DNA of 17,584 nucleotides, from positions 1 to 17,584 of the forward strand of contig CAZKFG010000045.1 of NCBI GenBank assembly GCA_964551985.1, written 5' to 3'. Positions 8,521-16,030 of this stretch are shown here, piece after piece; within the stretch, counting starts at the first letter, position 1; each line of letters opens with the position of its first letter. The stretch is from CAZKFG01 sp964551985. GTDB taxonomy: Bacteria; Bacillota; Negativicutes; Acidaminococcales; JAISLQ01. Made by a program: the position numbers and the translations under genes. The notes beneath the pieces were generated by a model. It searched no databases. It was given only the letters and a program-made list of their open reading frames with translations, and was not told the DNA's origin.

Positions 8521-11040
8521 CTAGTTTCTACCACAACATTGCTTATATTTTTTGCCACTACCGCAAGGGCAAGGCTCATTTCGTCCAATTTCATCTTTAT
8601 TGACAACAGGTTGTTTTTTCTTAACAACTTCCTCTTGATCGTCACTATATACAGCTTGGGCATCTTTTAAATGATCTTCCACTTTAATTTGTGAGATAAT
8701 ATTAATTCTGTATATATATCTGACAACGTCATCTTGAATACTATCTGTCATGGCTTGGAACATATCATAAGCCTCTACTTTATATTCAATAAGCGGGTCT
8801 TTTTGTCCATAGGCACGAAGACCAATGCCCTCACGCAACATATCCATTGCATCAAGATGTTCCATCCACTTATCGTCAACAACTCTTAACATAACAATCT
8901 TTTCTAACGAGCGCATCATCTCATCGCCAAGTTCATCTTGACGTTGTTGATAATGGTCTAGTGCAATTTGTTCCAAATATTCTTGCAATTCATCACGGCT
9001 CAAACTACTCAAATGTTTTTCATCAAGTATATTTGCCGGAGCATAAAACTCTTCTGCATGAGCAATAATCTTTTGCAAATCCCAATCTTCAGGATAAACT
9101 TCTTTTGGTGCATACATTGTCATTGTAGTGTTGACAGAACGCAAAATCATATCTTTTATATAGCTAGAAAGATTTTCTTCAAGCAAAATCTTTTTACGCT
9201 GAGCGTAAATAACTTCACGTTGCTGGTTCATTACATTATCATAATCTAAAACTTGTTTTCTTATTTCAAAATTGCGATTTTCTACTTTTTTCTGAGCAGA
9301 CTCAATAGACCTTGTAATCAAGGTATGTTCTATTGGTTCGTCTTCTTCCATACCTAATTTATCCATAATAGTATAAATATTGTCAGAGCCAAACAGTCTC
9401 ATTAAATCATCTTCAAGCGATAAATAAAATCTGCTTGAACCTAAATCACCTTGACGACCAGAGCGACCACGCAACTGGTTATCTATACGACGACTCTCGT
9501 GACGTTCTGTACCTATAATGTGAAGTCCACCAAGTTCTGGTACTTCTTCACCTAAAACAATATCTGTACCACGCCCTGCCATATTGGTCGCTATAGTCAC
9601 AGCGCTTTTTTGACCTGCCATAGAAATTATCTCGGCTTCTTTTTCATGATATTTAGCATTTAAAACATTGTGTTTTACGCCACTTTTGCCCAAAGCCTTA
9701 GACAGTTCTTCTGATTGAACAATTGATGTAGTACCAACCAAAATCGGCTGACCTGTAGCATGTCTTTGAACAATCTCATTTACAACAGCTTTGTATTTAG
9801 CTTTTTTAGTTTTGTAAATAACATCAGCTAAGTCTTCTCTTTTGTTAGGCATATTTGTTGGAACAACCAAAACATCAAGATTATAAATCTTTTTGAACTC
9901 ATTTTCTTCTGTTTTAGCTGTACCTGTCATACCAGCGAGTTTTTTATACATACGAAAATAATTTTGGAAAGTGATTGTCGCTAGAGTTTGGCTCTCTCTT
10001 TCTACTCTTACACCCTCTTTAGCTTCTATGGCTTGATGCAGTCCATCAGAAAATCGTCTGCCAAACATTAAACGACCAGTAAATTCATCAACGATAATAA
10101 CTTCTCCGTCTTTGACAACATAGTCTCTATCGACTTTCATCAAAGCTTTAGCTTTGAGTGCTTGGGTAAAATGATGCGATAATTCAACATTTTCACCTTC
10201 GTAAAGGTTTTTCACGCCAAGCATTCGCTCTGCTTTGGCAATACCTTGCTCTGTTGGTGCTACTGCGTGATTTTTCTCATCAATAGTATAGTCTTCGCCC
10301 TCCACTAGGCTTGGAGTAATCCTTGCTAAGGTTTTATATAAATCAGTTGATTTTTCACCTGGTCCCGAAATGATAAGAGGAGTTCTCGCCTCATCAATTA
10401 AAATACTGTCCACTTCGTCGACAATAGAATAATTAAGACCCCTTTGCACCATTTGCTCTGGCTCTACAACCATATTATCTCTCAAAAAATCAAACCCAAA
10501 CTCACTATTAGTACCATAGGTAACATCACATAAATACGCCGCTTTGCGCTCTGGGAAATCTAGTCCATGACCAATAAGCCCAACAGATAGACCTAAAAAC
10601 TGATAGACTTGACCCATCCATTCACTGTCACGTTTTGCTAGATATTCATTTACTGTAACAACATGTACGCCTTTTTCTGTTAAAGCATTCAAATAAACAG
10701 GCAATGTCGCAACAAGTGTCTTACCTTCACCTGTACGCATTTCAGCTATTTTTCCTTGGTGAAGCGCAACACCACCAATTAATTGAACGTCAAAATGACG
10801 CATTCCTAAAATGCGCTTGGATGCTTCACGTACAACCGCAAAAGCTTCAGGCAAAAGATTGTCTTGTGTCTCACCATTTGCTATACGAGTTTTAAATTCT
10901 ATTGTTTTACCGGCAAGTGCTGTATCACTCATAGCTTGCATTTGCGGCTCTAAAACATTTATTTTTTCAACATAAGGTTGAATTTTTTTAAGTTCTTTTT
11001 CATTGCTATCACCAAAAAGTTTTCCAATAAACCCAAACAT
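8521..11040 (-). CDS. secA: Preprotein translocase ATPase SecA
   Basis: The 839-residue motor that drives unfolded secretory proteins through SecYEG. Nucleotide-binding fold 1 has Walker A T-G-E-G-K-T at 103-108 and the D-E-V-D box at 208-211, followed by L-I-D-E-A-R-T-P-L-I-I-S. Fold 2 has the T-N-M-A-G-R-G-T-D-I segment and the R-G-R-S-G-R-Q-G-D arginine-finger region. The C-terminus ends in a zinc-binding tail C824-P-C826 with C835-C836 (C-x-C-x8-C-C type), used in many SecA proteins to bind SecB or lipid/ribosome. ATG 11040 is preceded by AGGTGA. It is the first gene of the long minus-strand unit. Confidence 0.98.
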   Translation of the reverse strand: MFGFIGKLFGDSNEKELKKIQPYVEKINVLEPQMQAMSDTALAGKTIEFKTRIANGETQDNLLPEAFAVVREASKRILGMRHFDVQLIGGVALHQGKIAEMRTGEGKTLVATLPVYLNALTEKGVHVVTVNEYLAKRDSEWMGQVYQFLGLSVGLIGHGLDFPERKAAYLCDVTYGTNSEFGFDFLRDNMVVEPEQMVQRGLNYSIVDEVDSILIDEARTPLIISGPGEKSTDLYKTLARITPSLVEGEDYTIDEKNHAVAPTEQGIAKAERMLGVKNLYEGENVELSHHFTQALKAKALMKVDRDYVVKDGEVIIVDEFTGRLMFGRRFSDGLHQAIEAKEGVRVERESQTLATITFQNYFRMYKKLAGMTGTAKTEENEFKKIYNLDVLVVPTNMPNKREDLADVIYKTKKAKYKAVVNEIVQRHATGQPILVGTTSIVQSEELSKALGKSGVKHNVLNAKYHEKEAEIISMAGQKSAVTIATNMAGRGTDIVLGEEVPELGGLHIIGTERHESRRIDNQLRGRSGRQGDLGSSRFYLSLEDDLMRLFGSDNIYTIMDKLGMEEDEPIEHTLITRSIESAQKKVENRNFEIRKQVLDYDNVMNQQREVIYAQRKKILLEENLSSYIKDMILRSVNTTMTMYAPKEVYPEDWDLQKIIAHAEEFYAPANILDEKHLSSLSRDELQEYLEQIALDHYQQRQDELGDEMMRSLEKIVMLRVVDDKWMEHLDAMDMLREGIGLRAYGQKDPLIEYKVEAYDMFQAMTDSIQDDVVRYIYRINIISQIKVEDHLKDAQAVYSDDQEEVVKKKQPVVNKDEIGRNEPCPCGSGKKYKQCCGRN

Positions 11041-11077
11041 TTATTCACCTCTATAATCAACTTTATCAAACATATAC

Positions 11078-11105
11078 ATTGTACCAATGTTAAATTTTAA
11101 CACAA
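11078..11105 (-). promoter_or_regulatory. Promoter of the secA operon
   Basis: On the minus strand the -35 is TTGTGT (11105-11100), then a 16-nt spacer, then the -10 TACAAT (11083-11078) with TGG directly before it, an extended -10. The predicted RNA start gives a leader of about 30 nt before the secA ATG. Two perfect small inverted repeats overlap it: GTTAAA-T-TTTAAC (11089-11101) and ACATTG-TAC-CAATGT (11076-11090). Confidence 0.5.
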
Positions 11106-11205
11106 AATATGCCAAAAGTCTATTAGCATAAAATATTTCACAATTATGACACAAAATTTTAGTAATCATATCATAAAATATTTGTTTTCTTTTATTATCC
11201 ATACA

Positions 11206-11214
11206 TGATACAAT
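11206..11214 (+). promoter_or_regulatory. Extended -10 promoter of the secreted DUF1036-like gene
   Basis: TG-A-TACAAT matches the extended -10 consensus. No good -35 is seen at 16-18 nt; TTGTTT at 11182-11187 is 21 nt away. Because this -10 covers the ATG at 11213, translation from that ATG would need an RNA starting further upstream. That supports the ATG at 11252 as the true start. Confidence 0.4.
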
Positions 11215-11251
11215 GAATTACAGGAAAAATTTAATAAAGAAGCGTAATTTT

Positions 11252-11686
11252 ATGTTTTCAAAATCCAAACAATTATTTTCGGTATTTTTAAGTGTATTTT
11301 TATTTTTATCAATTTTCACATTTGCGCTTTCCAACAGAGCAGAAGCCTTCACTCTGCAAGTAACAAATCCATATCGTCAAACTCTGACTGTTGCCCTTTT
11401 TTATATTGAAAACAGCACAAATAGGTGGTTTGTTCAAGGTTGGTATAATGTTTCACCAAACTCTACAAGAACACTTAATTTTAACAACTCTACAAGAGGT
11501 AAAACCATTTGGATCCACGCATATACAAGTGAAGCTAGTTGGGGCAGTGAAAAAAAATATACAGTTATTGTAAAAGCTTTCAAATATTTTGCCGGTGAGA
11601 CTGCGCCTAATGGTGAGGGTCGTCGTCAAGTAGGTTTCGATAAGTACTATATAGAAAATAACGGATATGTTTATTATAATCCTTAA
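11252..11686 (+). CDS. Small secreted protein, DUF1036-like
   Basis: A 144-residue precursor. A signal peptide covers residues 1-32: a K-rich start, a long F/L/S core and A30-E-A32 before the cut. The mature part has about 112 residues, no cysteine, and is rich in N, T, Y and S. The pattern of W59, G63-W64-Y65, P69, then a L-N-F strand and W87-I-H-A-Y is like DUF1036, a family of small beta-rich proteins with G-W-W and Y-A signatures. The function is unknown. An upstream ATG at 11213 would add 13 residues, but it lacks a ribosome binding site and lies in the -10. The chosen ATG has AAAGAAG 9 nt before it. The gene stands alone between its own promoter and a terminator, divergent from secA. 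The family match is by eye and moderate. Confidence 0.72.
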   Translation: MFSKSKQLFSVFLSVFLFLSIFTFALSNRAEAFTLQVTNPYRQTLTVALFYIENSTNRWFVQGWYNVSPNSTRTLNFNNSTRGKTIWIHAYTSEASWGSEKKYTVIVKAFKYFAGETAPNGEGRRQVGFDKYYIENNGYVYYNP

Positions 11687-11696
11687 TATTTTTAGC

Positions 11697-11730
11697 AAAA
11701 ACCTGTTAACTTCAATGCTAACAGGTTTTT
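11697..11730. terminator. Bidirectional hairpin terminator
   Basis: AAAAACCTGTTA (11697-11708) pairs with TAACAGGTTTTT (11719-11730) around a 10-base loop. The plus strand continues with more T, and the minus strand also ends in five T. It serves the DUF1036-like gene on the plus strand and the amidohydrolase on the minus strand, whose TAG stop (11720-11718) lies inside the stem. Confidence 0.9.
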
Positions 11731-12947
11731 ATTTTATCAAGATTTATAATTGTTTGATATAATAAGTCAGCGCCCAAAGCACAATCATCTTCTGTTGAGC
11801 ATTCATTGGGATTATGACTAATACCCCCTTGAGAACGGACAAAAATCATGCCCATAGGACAAATACTACCAAAGTTCATACTGTCGTGTCCTGCACCACT
11901 GATAAGTTCAAAAGGTTTTATCTTAAGCATTTCAAAAGATTTTTTCATTTGCTTTATAACTACTGGAGAACACTTCACTGGTGACACTTTTTGAATTAAT
12001 TCGCAATCTATTTGTATTGCATTTTGCTTGTTAAACTTTTTAATATAAGCATTTATTTTGTCTTGCATTGCCTGTATGTTTTTTTCTTGAATATCTCTTA
12101 AATCAAGAGTAAATTCTGCTTTTTGAGGTATAACATTTATATTGCCAGGAGTCAATTGAATTTTACCAACAGTTGCTACACAATATTTATATTTTGCAGT
12201 TTCTTTAAAAATATAATCTATTAAGTGCATTGCCGCAGGCAAAGGATCTTGCCTAATACTCATTGGCGTCGCTCCTGCGTGAGCTGCTTGACCTGTAACA
12301 GCAAAGTTTAGCCATAAAGGTCCCGCAATACCTTTTACAATGCCTACGGCCAATCCTTCTTTTTCCAAAACTTGACCTTGCTCTATATGCAGTTCTACAA
12401 AACTATGAATATCATTACGCTTTGCCTTAGCTATCATTTTTGCATCAATGTCAGCATTTAACATAGCGTTTTTCATGCTTATTCCAGCTTCATCACTATA
12501 ATTTAAATATTCATCTTTAAAAATGCTGGTCATTGCTCTGCTGCCAACTAAGTTAAGATTAAATCTTGCCCCTTCTTCATCTGTAAACACAACCACTTCT
12601 AAAGGATGGTTGGTCTTTATTTTTGACTCTTTTATACTTTGTAACACTTCTATTCCAGCAATAACTCCCAGCACACCGTCAAAAGCCCCACCATTTGCTA
12701 CAGTATCAATATGTGAGCCTGTCATAATGGCAGGTTCATTTTTCTTTATCCCTTCCAAGCGACCAATTATATTACCTGCTTGGTCTTGATGAACATAAAG
12801 TCCCGCTTTTACCATAAAGCTCTTTATCAATTGTCTTGCTTTTAAATCTTCTTTTGTCAAAGACAGTCTTGTTATGCCACCACTAGAATTTTTACCTATC
12901 TGAGCAAGGTTTAAAATGCGTTCAAATAATCTTTTTGAATTTATCAT
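11718..12947 (-). CDS. M20-type Zn hydrolase: N-carbamoyl-L-amino acid hydrolase / allantoate amidohydrolase family
   Basis: A 409-residue cytoplasmic metal-dependent amidohydrolase. The metal site is seen as H79 in G-S-H-I-D-T-V, D90 in G-G-A-F-D-G-V, E124-E125 in F-T-D-E-E-G-A-R-F, H187 in E-L-H-I-E-Q-G and a C-terminal H in I-S-H-N-P-N-E. The G-A-G-H-D segment precedes the last part. A dimerisation (lid) domain lies between about 205 and 320, with G-x-A-A-H-A-G-A-T-P-M. This family removes carbamoyl or ureido groups, e.g. from N-carbamoyl amino acids, allantoate or ureidopropionate; sequence alone cannot pick the substrate and no purine or pyrimidine gene is beside it. The frame is open to a TTG at 12962, but AGGAG sits 6 nt before ATG 12947, which is the likely start. 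Confidence 0.92.
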   Translation of the reverse strand: MINSKRLFERILNLAQIGKNSSGGITRLSLTKEDLKARQLIKSFMVKAGLYVHQDQAGNIIGRLEGIKKNEPAIMTGSHIDTVANGGAFDGVLGVIAGIEVLQSIKESKIKTNHPLEVVVFTDEEGARFNLNLVGSRAMTSIFKDEYLNYSDEAGISMKNAMLNADIDAKMIAKAKRNDIHSFVELHIEQGQVLEKEGLAVGIVKGIAGPLWLNFAVTGQAAHAGATPMSIRQDPLPAAMHLIDYIFKETAKYKYCVATVGKIQLTPGNINVIPQKAEFTLDLRDIQEKNIQAMQDKINAYIKKFNKQNAIQIDCELIQKVSPVKCSPVVIKQMKKSFEMLKIKPFELISGAGHDSMNFGSICPMGMIFVRSQGGISHNPNECSTEDDCALGADLLYQTIINLDKIKTC

Positions 12948-12974
12948 AACATTCTCCTGCAAACATTTTCTTTT

Positions 12975-12983
12975 ATTGTATCA
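12975..12983 (-). promoter_or_regulatory. Extended -10 promoter of the amidohydrolase gene
   Basis: On the minus strand TG-A-TACAAT occurs at 12983-12975, the same nonamer as before the DUF1036-like gene. No clear -35 is visible. The leader would be about 20 nt before the ATG at 12947. Confidence 0.42.
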
Positions 12984-13009
12984 AAATAATCGTACTTTTT
13001 CTCTATTTA

Positions 13010-13038
13010 TTGTGTGAAACACTATTTTGTGGTATCAT
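13010..13038 (+). promoter_or_regulatory. Promoter of the P-type ATPase gene
   Basis: TTGTGT (13010-13015), a 17-nt spacer and TATCAT (13033-13038) preceded by TGG form a good sigma-70-type promoter with an extended -10. A small inverted repeat GTGT-GAA-ACAC (13012-13022) overlaps the -35 and could be part of an operator. Confidence 0.5.
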
Positions 13039-13085
13039 TTCATTAATTAAATTATTTTTTCTGGCGAGGAGTAAGCATCAGCCCA

Positions 13086-15425
13086 ATGCATCAGAGTGAT
13101 AAAAATTATCTTGTCGGTCTAAGCGAACAAGACATATTAGAGCGAAAAAATTCTGGTTTAGTTAATACTTTACCAGAGAAAATAACAAAATCCAACTGGC
13201 AAATTATAAAAGATAACTTCTGTACATTATTTAACTTTTATAATTTTGCCATAGCTGTATGTCTTTTTTTAGTTAGTGCATACAACAATATGCTGTTTAT
13301 AGTTATTATACTAGTAAATATAATTATAGGTATAGTACAAGAAATCCATGCTAAAAATCTTGTCGAAGAGCTATCTTTGATAACAGTGCCCAAAGCACAG
13401 GTTATGCGAGCTGGTAAAGCAACATTTATACCAGTACAAGAAATAGTATTAGACGATATAATTGTCTTTGACAGTGGTAAACAGATAAGTGTCGACAGTA
13501 TTGTATTAGATGGCGAAATAGAAGTAAATGAATCACTTCTCACAGGCGAGTCTGACACTGTTTTAAAACAACAAGGTGACAATCTTTTATCAGGAAGTTT
13601 TGTTGTAAGTGGCAAATGCTACGCGCAAGCATTACATTTAGGAGTAGAAAATTTTGCGGCTAAAATTGCCCATGAAGCAAAAAAACATAAACAAGTGCAC
13701 TCCGAATTATTATCATCTATGCGTAAAGTCACTAACTTTACTAGTTTTTTAATAATACCGCTAGGAGCGCTTTTGTTTTTGGAAGCTTATTTTTTACGTG
13801 ACGCCAGTCTTAAAACGTCTGTAATAGGAACATCAGCAGCTCTTTTAGGAATGCTCCCAAAAGGGCTTGTGCTTTTAATTAGTATAGCTCTTGCATCTGG
13901 AGTAATAATGTTATCGCGCAAGAAAATCCTTGTACAAGAGTTGTTTGCACTAGAATCACTTGCCCATGTTGATGTATTGTGTTTAGACAAAACAGGTACT
14001 ATAACAGAAGGAAAAATGTCTGTAAAACAAGTTTTCTTATCAAAGAAAAATCCTCTACCAAAAGATATTGAAACAATTATTGGCTGTTTTTTAAATAACT
14101 CTGATGACAATAACGCAACATACCTTGCCTTAAAAAATTATTTTTCCTTAAACAACCAGCTAACTGCCACAAATAAAATTCCATTTTCTTCACAGCGAAA
14201 ATGGAGTTCTATGACTTTCGAACAAGGATTTTCTCTAGTTTTAGGCGCACCAGATAGGCTAAGTAAAGAGCAGTTACCACCTGAAATACAAGCACAAGAA
14301 GCTCAAGGGGGAAGAATTTTATTAGCGGCATATACCTTCCAACCAATAAATGACGAAAAACTGCCACATCTAGACATTTTAGCGTACATTGTGATAACAG
14401 ATCCTGTAAGAAAAAACGCTCCCGAGACAATGGCTTATTTCAAAAAAGAGGGAGTAGAAATAAAGGTTATTTCTGGTGACAATCCTAGAACCGTTTCTGC
14501 TATAGCCAAAGAAGCGGGGCTTGAAAAATATGACAATTATATTGATATGTCAAATTTGCAAACAGACAAACAAATATCTTTCGCTGCAACAAATTATACT
14601 GTTTTTGGTAGAGTATCACCACACCAAAAGAGCAAACTAATTATTGCACTAAAAGAGGCTGGTCATACAGTTGCAATGACAGGCGATGGAGTTAATGACG
14701 TATTGGCACTTAGGTCTGCTGATTGCAGTATTGCTCTTGCCGAAGGTAGTGATGCAGCAAAACAAGTATCCAAACTTGTTTTATTGAATTCAGATTTTTC
14801 TTCATTATTGTTCGTGTTAGAACAAGGCAGACGAGTAGTAAATAATGTAACAAGAGTCGCCAGTATCTTTTTTGTCAAAACAATTTATTCTGTACTTTTA
14901 ACAATACTTTGTATTTTTTACAATACACCATTTCCTTTCATACCTTTGCAGATTGCCCTTATAGATTTAACAATAGAAGGTTATCCATCTTTTTTCACAT
15001 CTTTTGAGTCTGATAACAAAAAAATAACAGAATCATTTTTGCATTCGGTCTTACGCAGAGCATTCCCTAATGCACTGACAATAATAATAAACATATTAAT
15101 AATACAATATCTAGCACAACCTCTGCATCTAACAGGTAAACAAACACTTACAGTGATGTATTCTTTGCTGGGCTTTATTGGAATAATGGCGGTTATTAAA
15201 TCATGTATTCCTTTTAATAAATTGAGAATATTTTTGTGCACAACAATGACTATTGGTTTTTTTGCTTGCATAATTTTATTTAACAAATTTTTACATCTTG
15301 AAATTTTAACAGGTCCATCCTTATCATTATTTCTAAACTTGGCAACATTTAGCATTATCCTAGAGAGAATAATCGCTATTATTACAAACAAACTGCTACT
15401 AGGAAAAGCTTCATACAAAGATTAG
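13086..15425 (+). CDS. Cation-translocating P-type ATPase, CtpE-like
   Basis: A 779-residue ion pump. The actuator domain has T-G-E-S at 153-156. The phosphorylated aspartate is D301 in D-K-T-G-T-I-T. The hinge G-D-G-V-N-D lies at 533-538. Spans M1-M2 lie at about 45-95, M3-M4 at about 215-275, and a C-terminal block from about 595. Length and the M4 motif with P-x-G-L-V-L-L resemble the CtpE group (calcium uptake in mycobacteria) more than the longer SERCA/PacL pumps or the Kdp and heavy-metal pumps; no CPC or metal-binding domain is present. M4 reads P258-K259-G-L, with lysine where calcium pumps have glutamate. The best SD (GAGGAG, 13066-13071) is 14 nt from the ATG, a wide gap, but no other in-frame start fits. 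The transported ion is not settled. Confidence 0.9.
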   Translation: MHQSDKNYLVGLSEQDILERKNSGLVNTLPEKITKSNWQIIKDNFCTLFNFYNFAIAVCLFLVSAYNNMLFIVIILVNIIIGIVQEIHAKNLVEELSLITVPKAQVMRAGKATFIPVQEIVLDDIIVFDSGKQISVDSIVLDGEIEVNESLLTGESDTVLKQQGDNLLSGSFVVSGKCYAQALHLGVENFAAKIAHEAKKHKQVHSELLSSMRKVTNFTSFLIIPLGALLFLEAYFLRDASLKTSVIGTSAALLGMLPKGLVLLISIALASGVIMLSRKKILVQELFALESLAHVDVLCLDKTGTITEGKMSVKQVFLSKKNPLPKDIETIIGCFLNNSDDNNATYLALKNYFSLNNQLTATNKIPFSSQRKWSSMTFEQGFSLVLGAPDRLSKEQLPPEIQAQEAQGGRILLAAYTFQPINDEKLPHLDILAYIVITDPVRKNAPETMAYFKKEGVEIKVISGDNPRTVSAIAKEAGLEKYDNYIDMSNLQTDKQISFAATNYTVFGRVSPHQKSKLIIALKEAGHTVAMTGDGVNDVLALRSADCSIALAEGSDAAKQVSKLVLLNSDFSSLLFVLEQGRRVVNNVTRVASIFFVKTIYSVLLTILCIFYNTPFPFIPLQIALIDLTIEGYPSFFTSFESDNKKITESFLHSVLRRAFPNALTIIINILIIQYLAQPLHLTGKQTLTVMYSLLGFIGIMAVIKSCIPFNKLRIFLCTTMTIGFFACIILFNKFLHLEILTGPSLSLFLNLATFSIILERIIAIITNKLLLGKASYKD

Positions 15426-15427
15426 TA

Positions 15428-15457
15428 TTGCTTTTTAATTTATATTTTTGCTATAAT
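15428..15457 (+). promoter_or_regulatory. Promoter of the tspO gene
   Basis: TTGCTT (15428-15433), an 18-nt spacer and a perfect TATAAT (15452-15457) preceded by TGC. It lies directly after the P-type ATPase stop, so the TspO gene can be transcribed alone; no terminator separates the two genes, so read-through is also possible. Confidence 0.62.
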
Positions 15458-15495
15458 GAAATTGGTAATTTTATGTTATTATATTGAGGATTTTT

Positions 15496-15981
15496 ATGTT
15501 AGCAAAAATATTAAAAAATTGGAAAGTAATAATCATAAGTGTTATAATTACCCAAACAGTAGGGTTATTAAGCGCTATTTTGGCTGGAGCAAATTTCAAA
15601 ATAAAATATCTACAATACAATCTTCCTGCATACTCTCCACCAGAATGGACATTTGGCATTGTTTGGTCTATATTATATATGCTTATTGGTATATCCATTG
15701 GACTTTTTGTAACGACATTTGCGCCAAAAAAAATTGTAAAAAAAGGTATCAATTTATATGCAACACAGTTATTTTTAAATTTTTGTTGGAGCATAGTATT
15801 TTTCCGTTTTGAACTTATGTTTTTAAGTATTGTAAACATATTGGCTTTGGATTTTTTAGTAACAAAAACAATGTTTACATTCAAACAGGTAAGTAAAGAT
15901 GCTTTTTATTTATTAATTCCTTATGCCCTGTGGCTTTTATTTGCAACATATTTAAATATTGCAATAGTTATCTTGAATTAA
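15496..15981 (+). CDS. tspO: TspO/MBR family membrane protein
   Basis: A 161-residue protein with five hydrophobic segments, the usual TspO size. The conserved features are P44 and P48-P49-E-W51 with W57 in loop 1 and span 2, the N95-F-C-W98 segment in span 3, and P142-Y-A-L-W146 with Y152-L-N154 in span 5. Family members bind porphyrins and related ligands and affect tetrapyrrole handling or stress responses; the substrate here is unknown. The frame is open to a TTG at 15484, but GAGG at 15485-15488 fits the ATG at 15496, which I take as the start. The gene has its own promoter and ends in a strong terminator. Confidence 0.94.
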   Translation: MLAKILKNWKVIIISVIITQTVGLLSAILAGANFKIKYLQYNLPAYSPPEWTFGIVWSILYMLIGISIGLFVTTFAPKKIVKKGINLYATQLFLNFCWSIVFFRFELMFLSIVNILALDFLVTKTMFTFKQVSKDAFYLLIPYALWLLFATYLNIAIVILN

Positions 15982-16014
15982 AAAATCCCTTAATCATATG
16001 ATTAAGGGATTTTT
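15981..16014. terminator. Bidirectional terminator, perfect 34-bp palindrome
   Basis: Bases 15981-15997 are the exact reverse complement of 15998-16014. The outer bases give A-T runs, so each strand ends in a U tract after a stem through CCCTTAATC. It ends tspO on the plus strand (the TAA stop overlaps its first base) and the decarboxylase operon on the minus strand, 17 nt after the oadB-like stop. Confidence 0.92.
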
Positions 16015-16030
16015 ATTTAATTAAGATTAA

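Noticed and set aside
11213..11251. Longer N-terminus for the DUF1036-like protein from ATG 11213
   Set aside because: It has no ribosome binding site, overlaps the best -10, and would put 13 extra residues, many of them charged, before a normal signal peptide.
11041..11251. Possible small RNA or riboswitch between secA and the DUF1036-like gene
   Set aside because: Only divergent promoter elements and short AT-rich inverted repeats are visible; no conserved riboswitch core or terminator-like structure is present.
14981..15418. 145-codon minus-strand frame opposite the P-type ATPase C-terminus
   Set aside because: It is the reverse of the membrane-span codons and has no start signal or domain.
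15471..15884. 137-codon minus-strand frame opposite tspO
   Set aside because: TspO motifs are clear on the plus strand and this frame has no start signal of its own.
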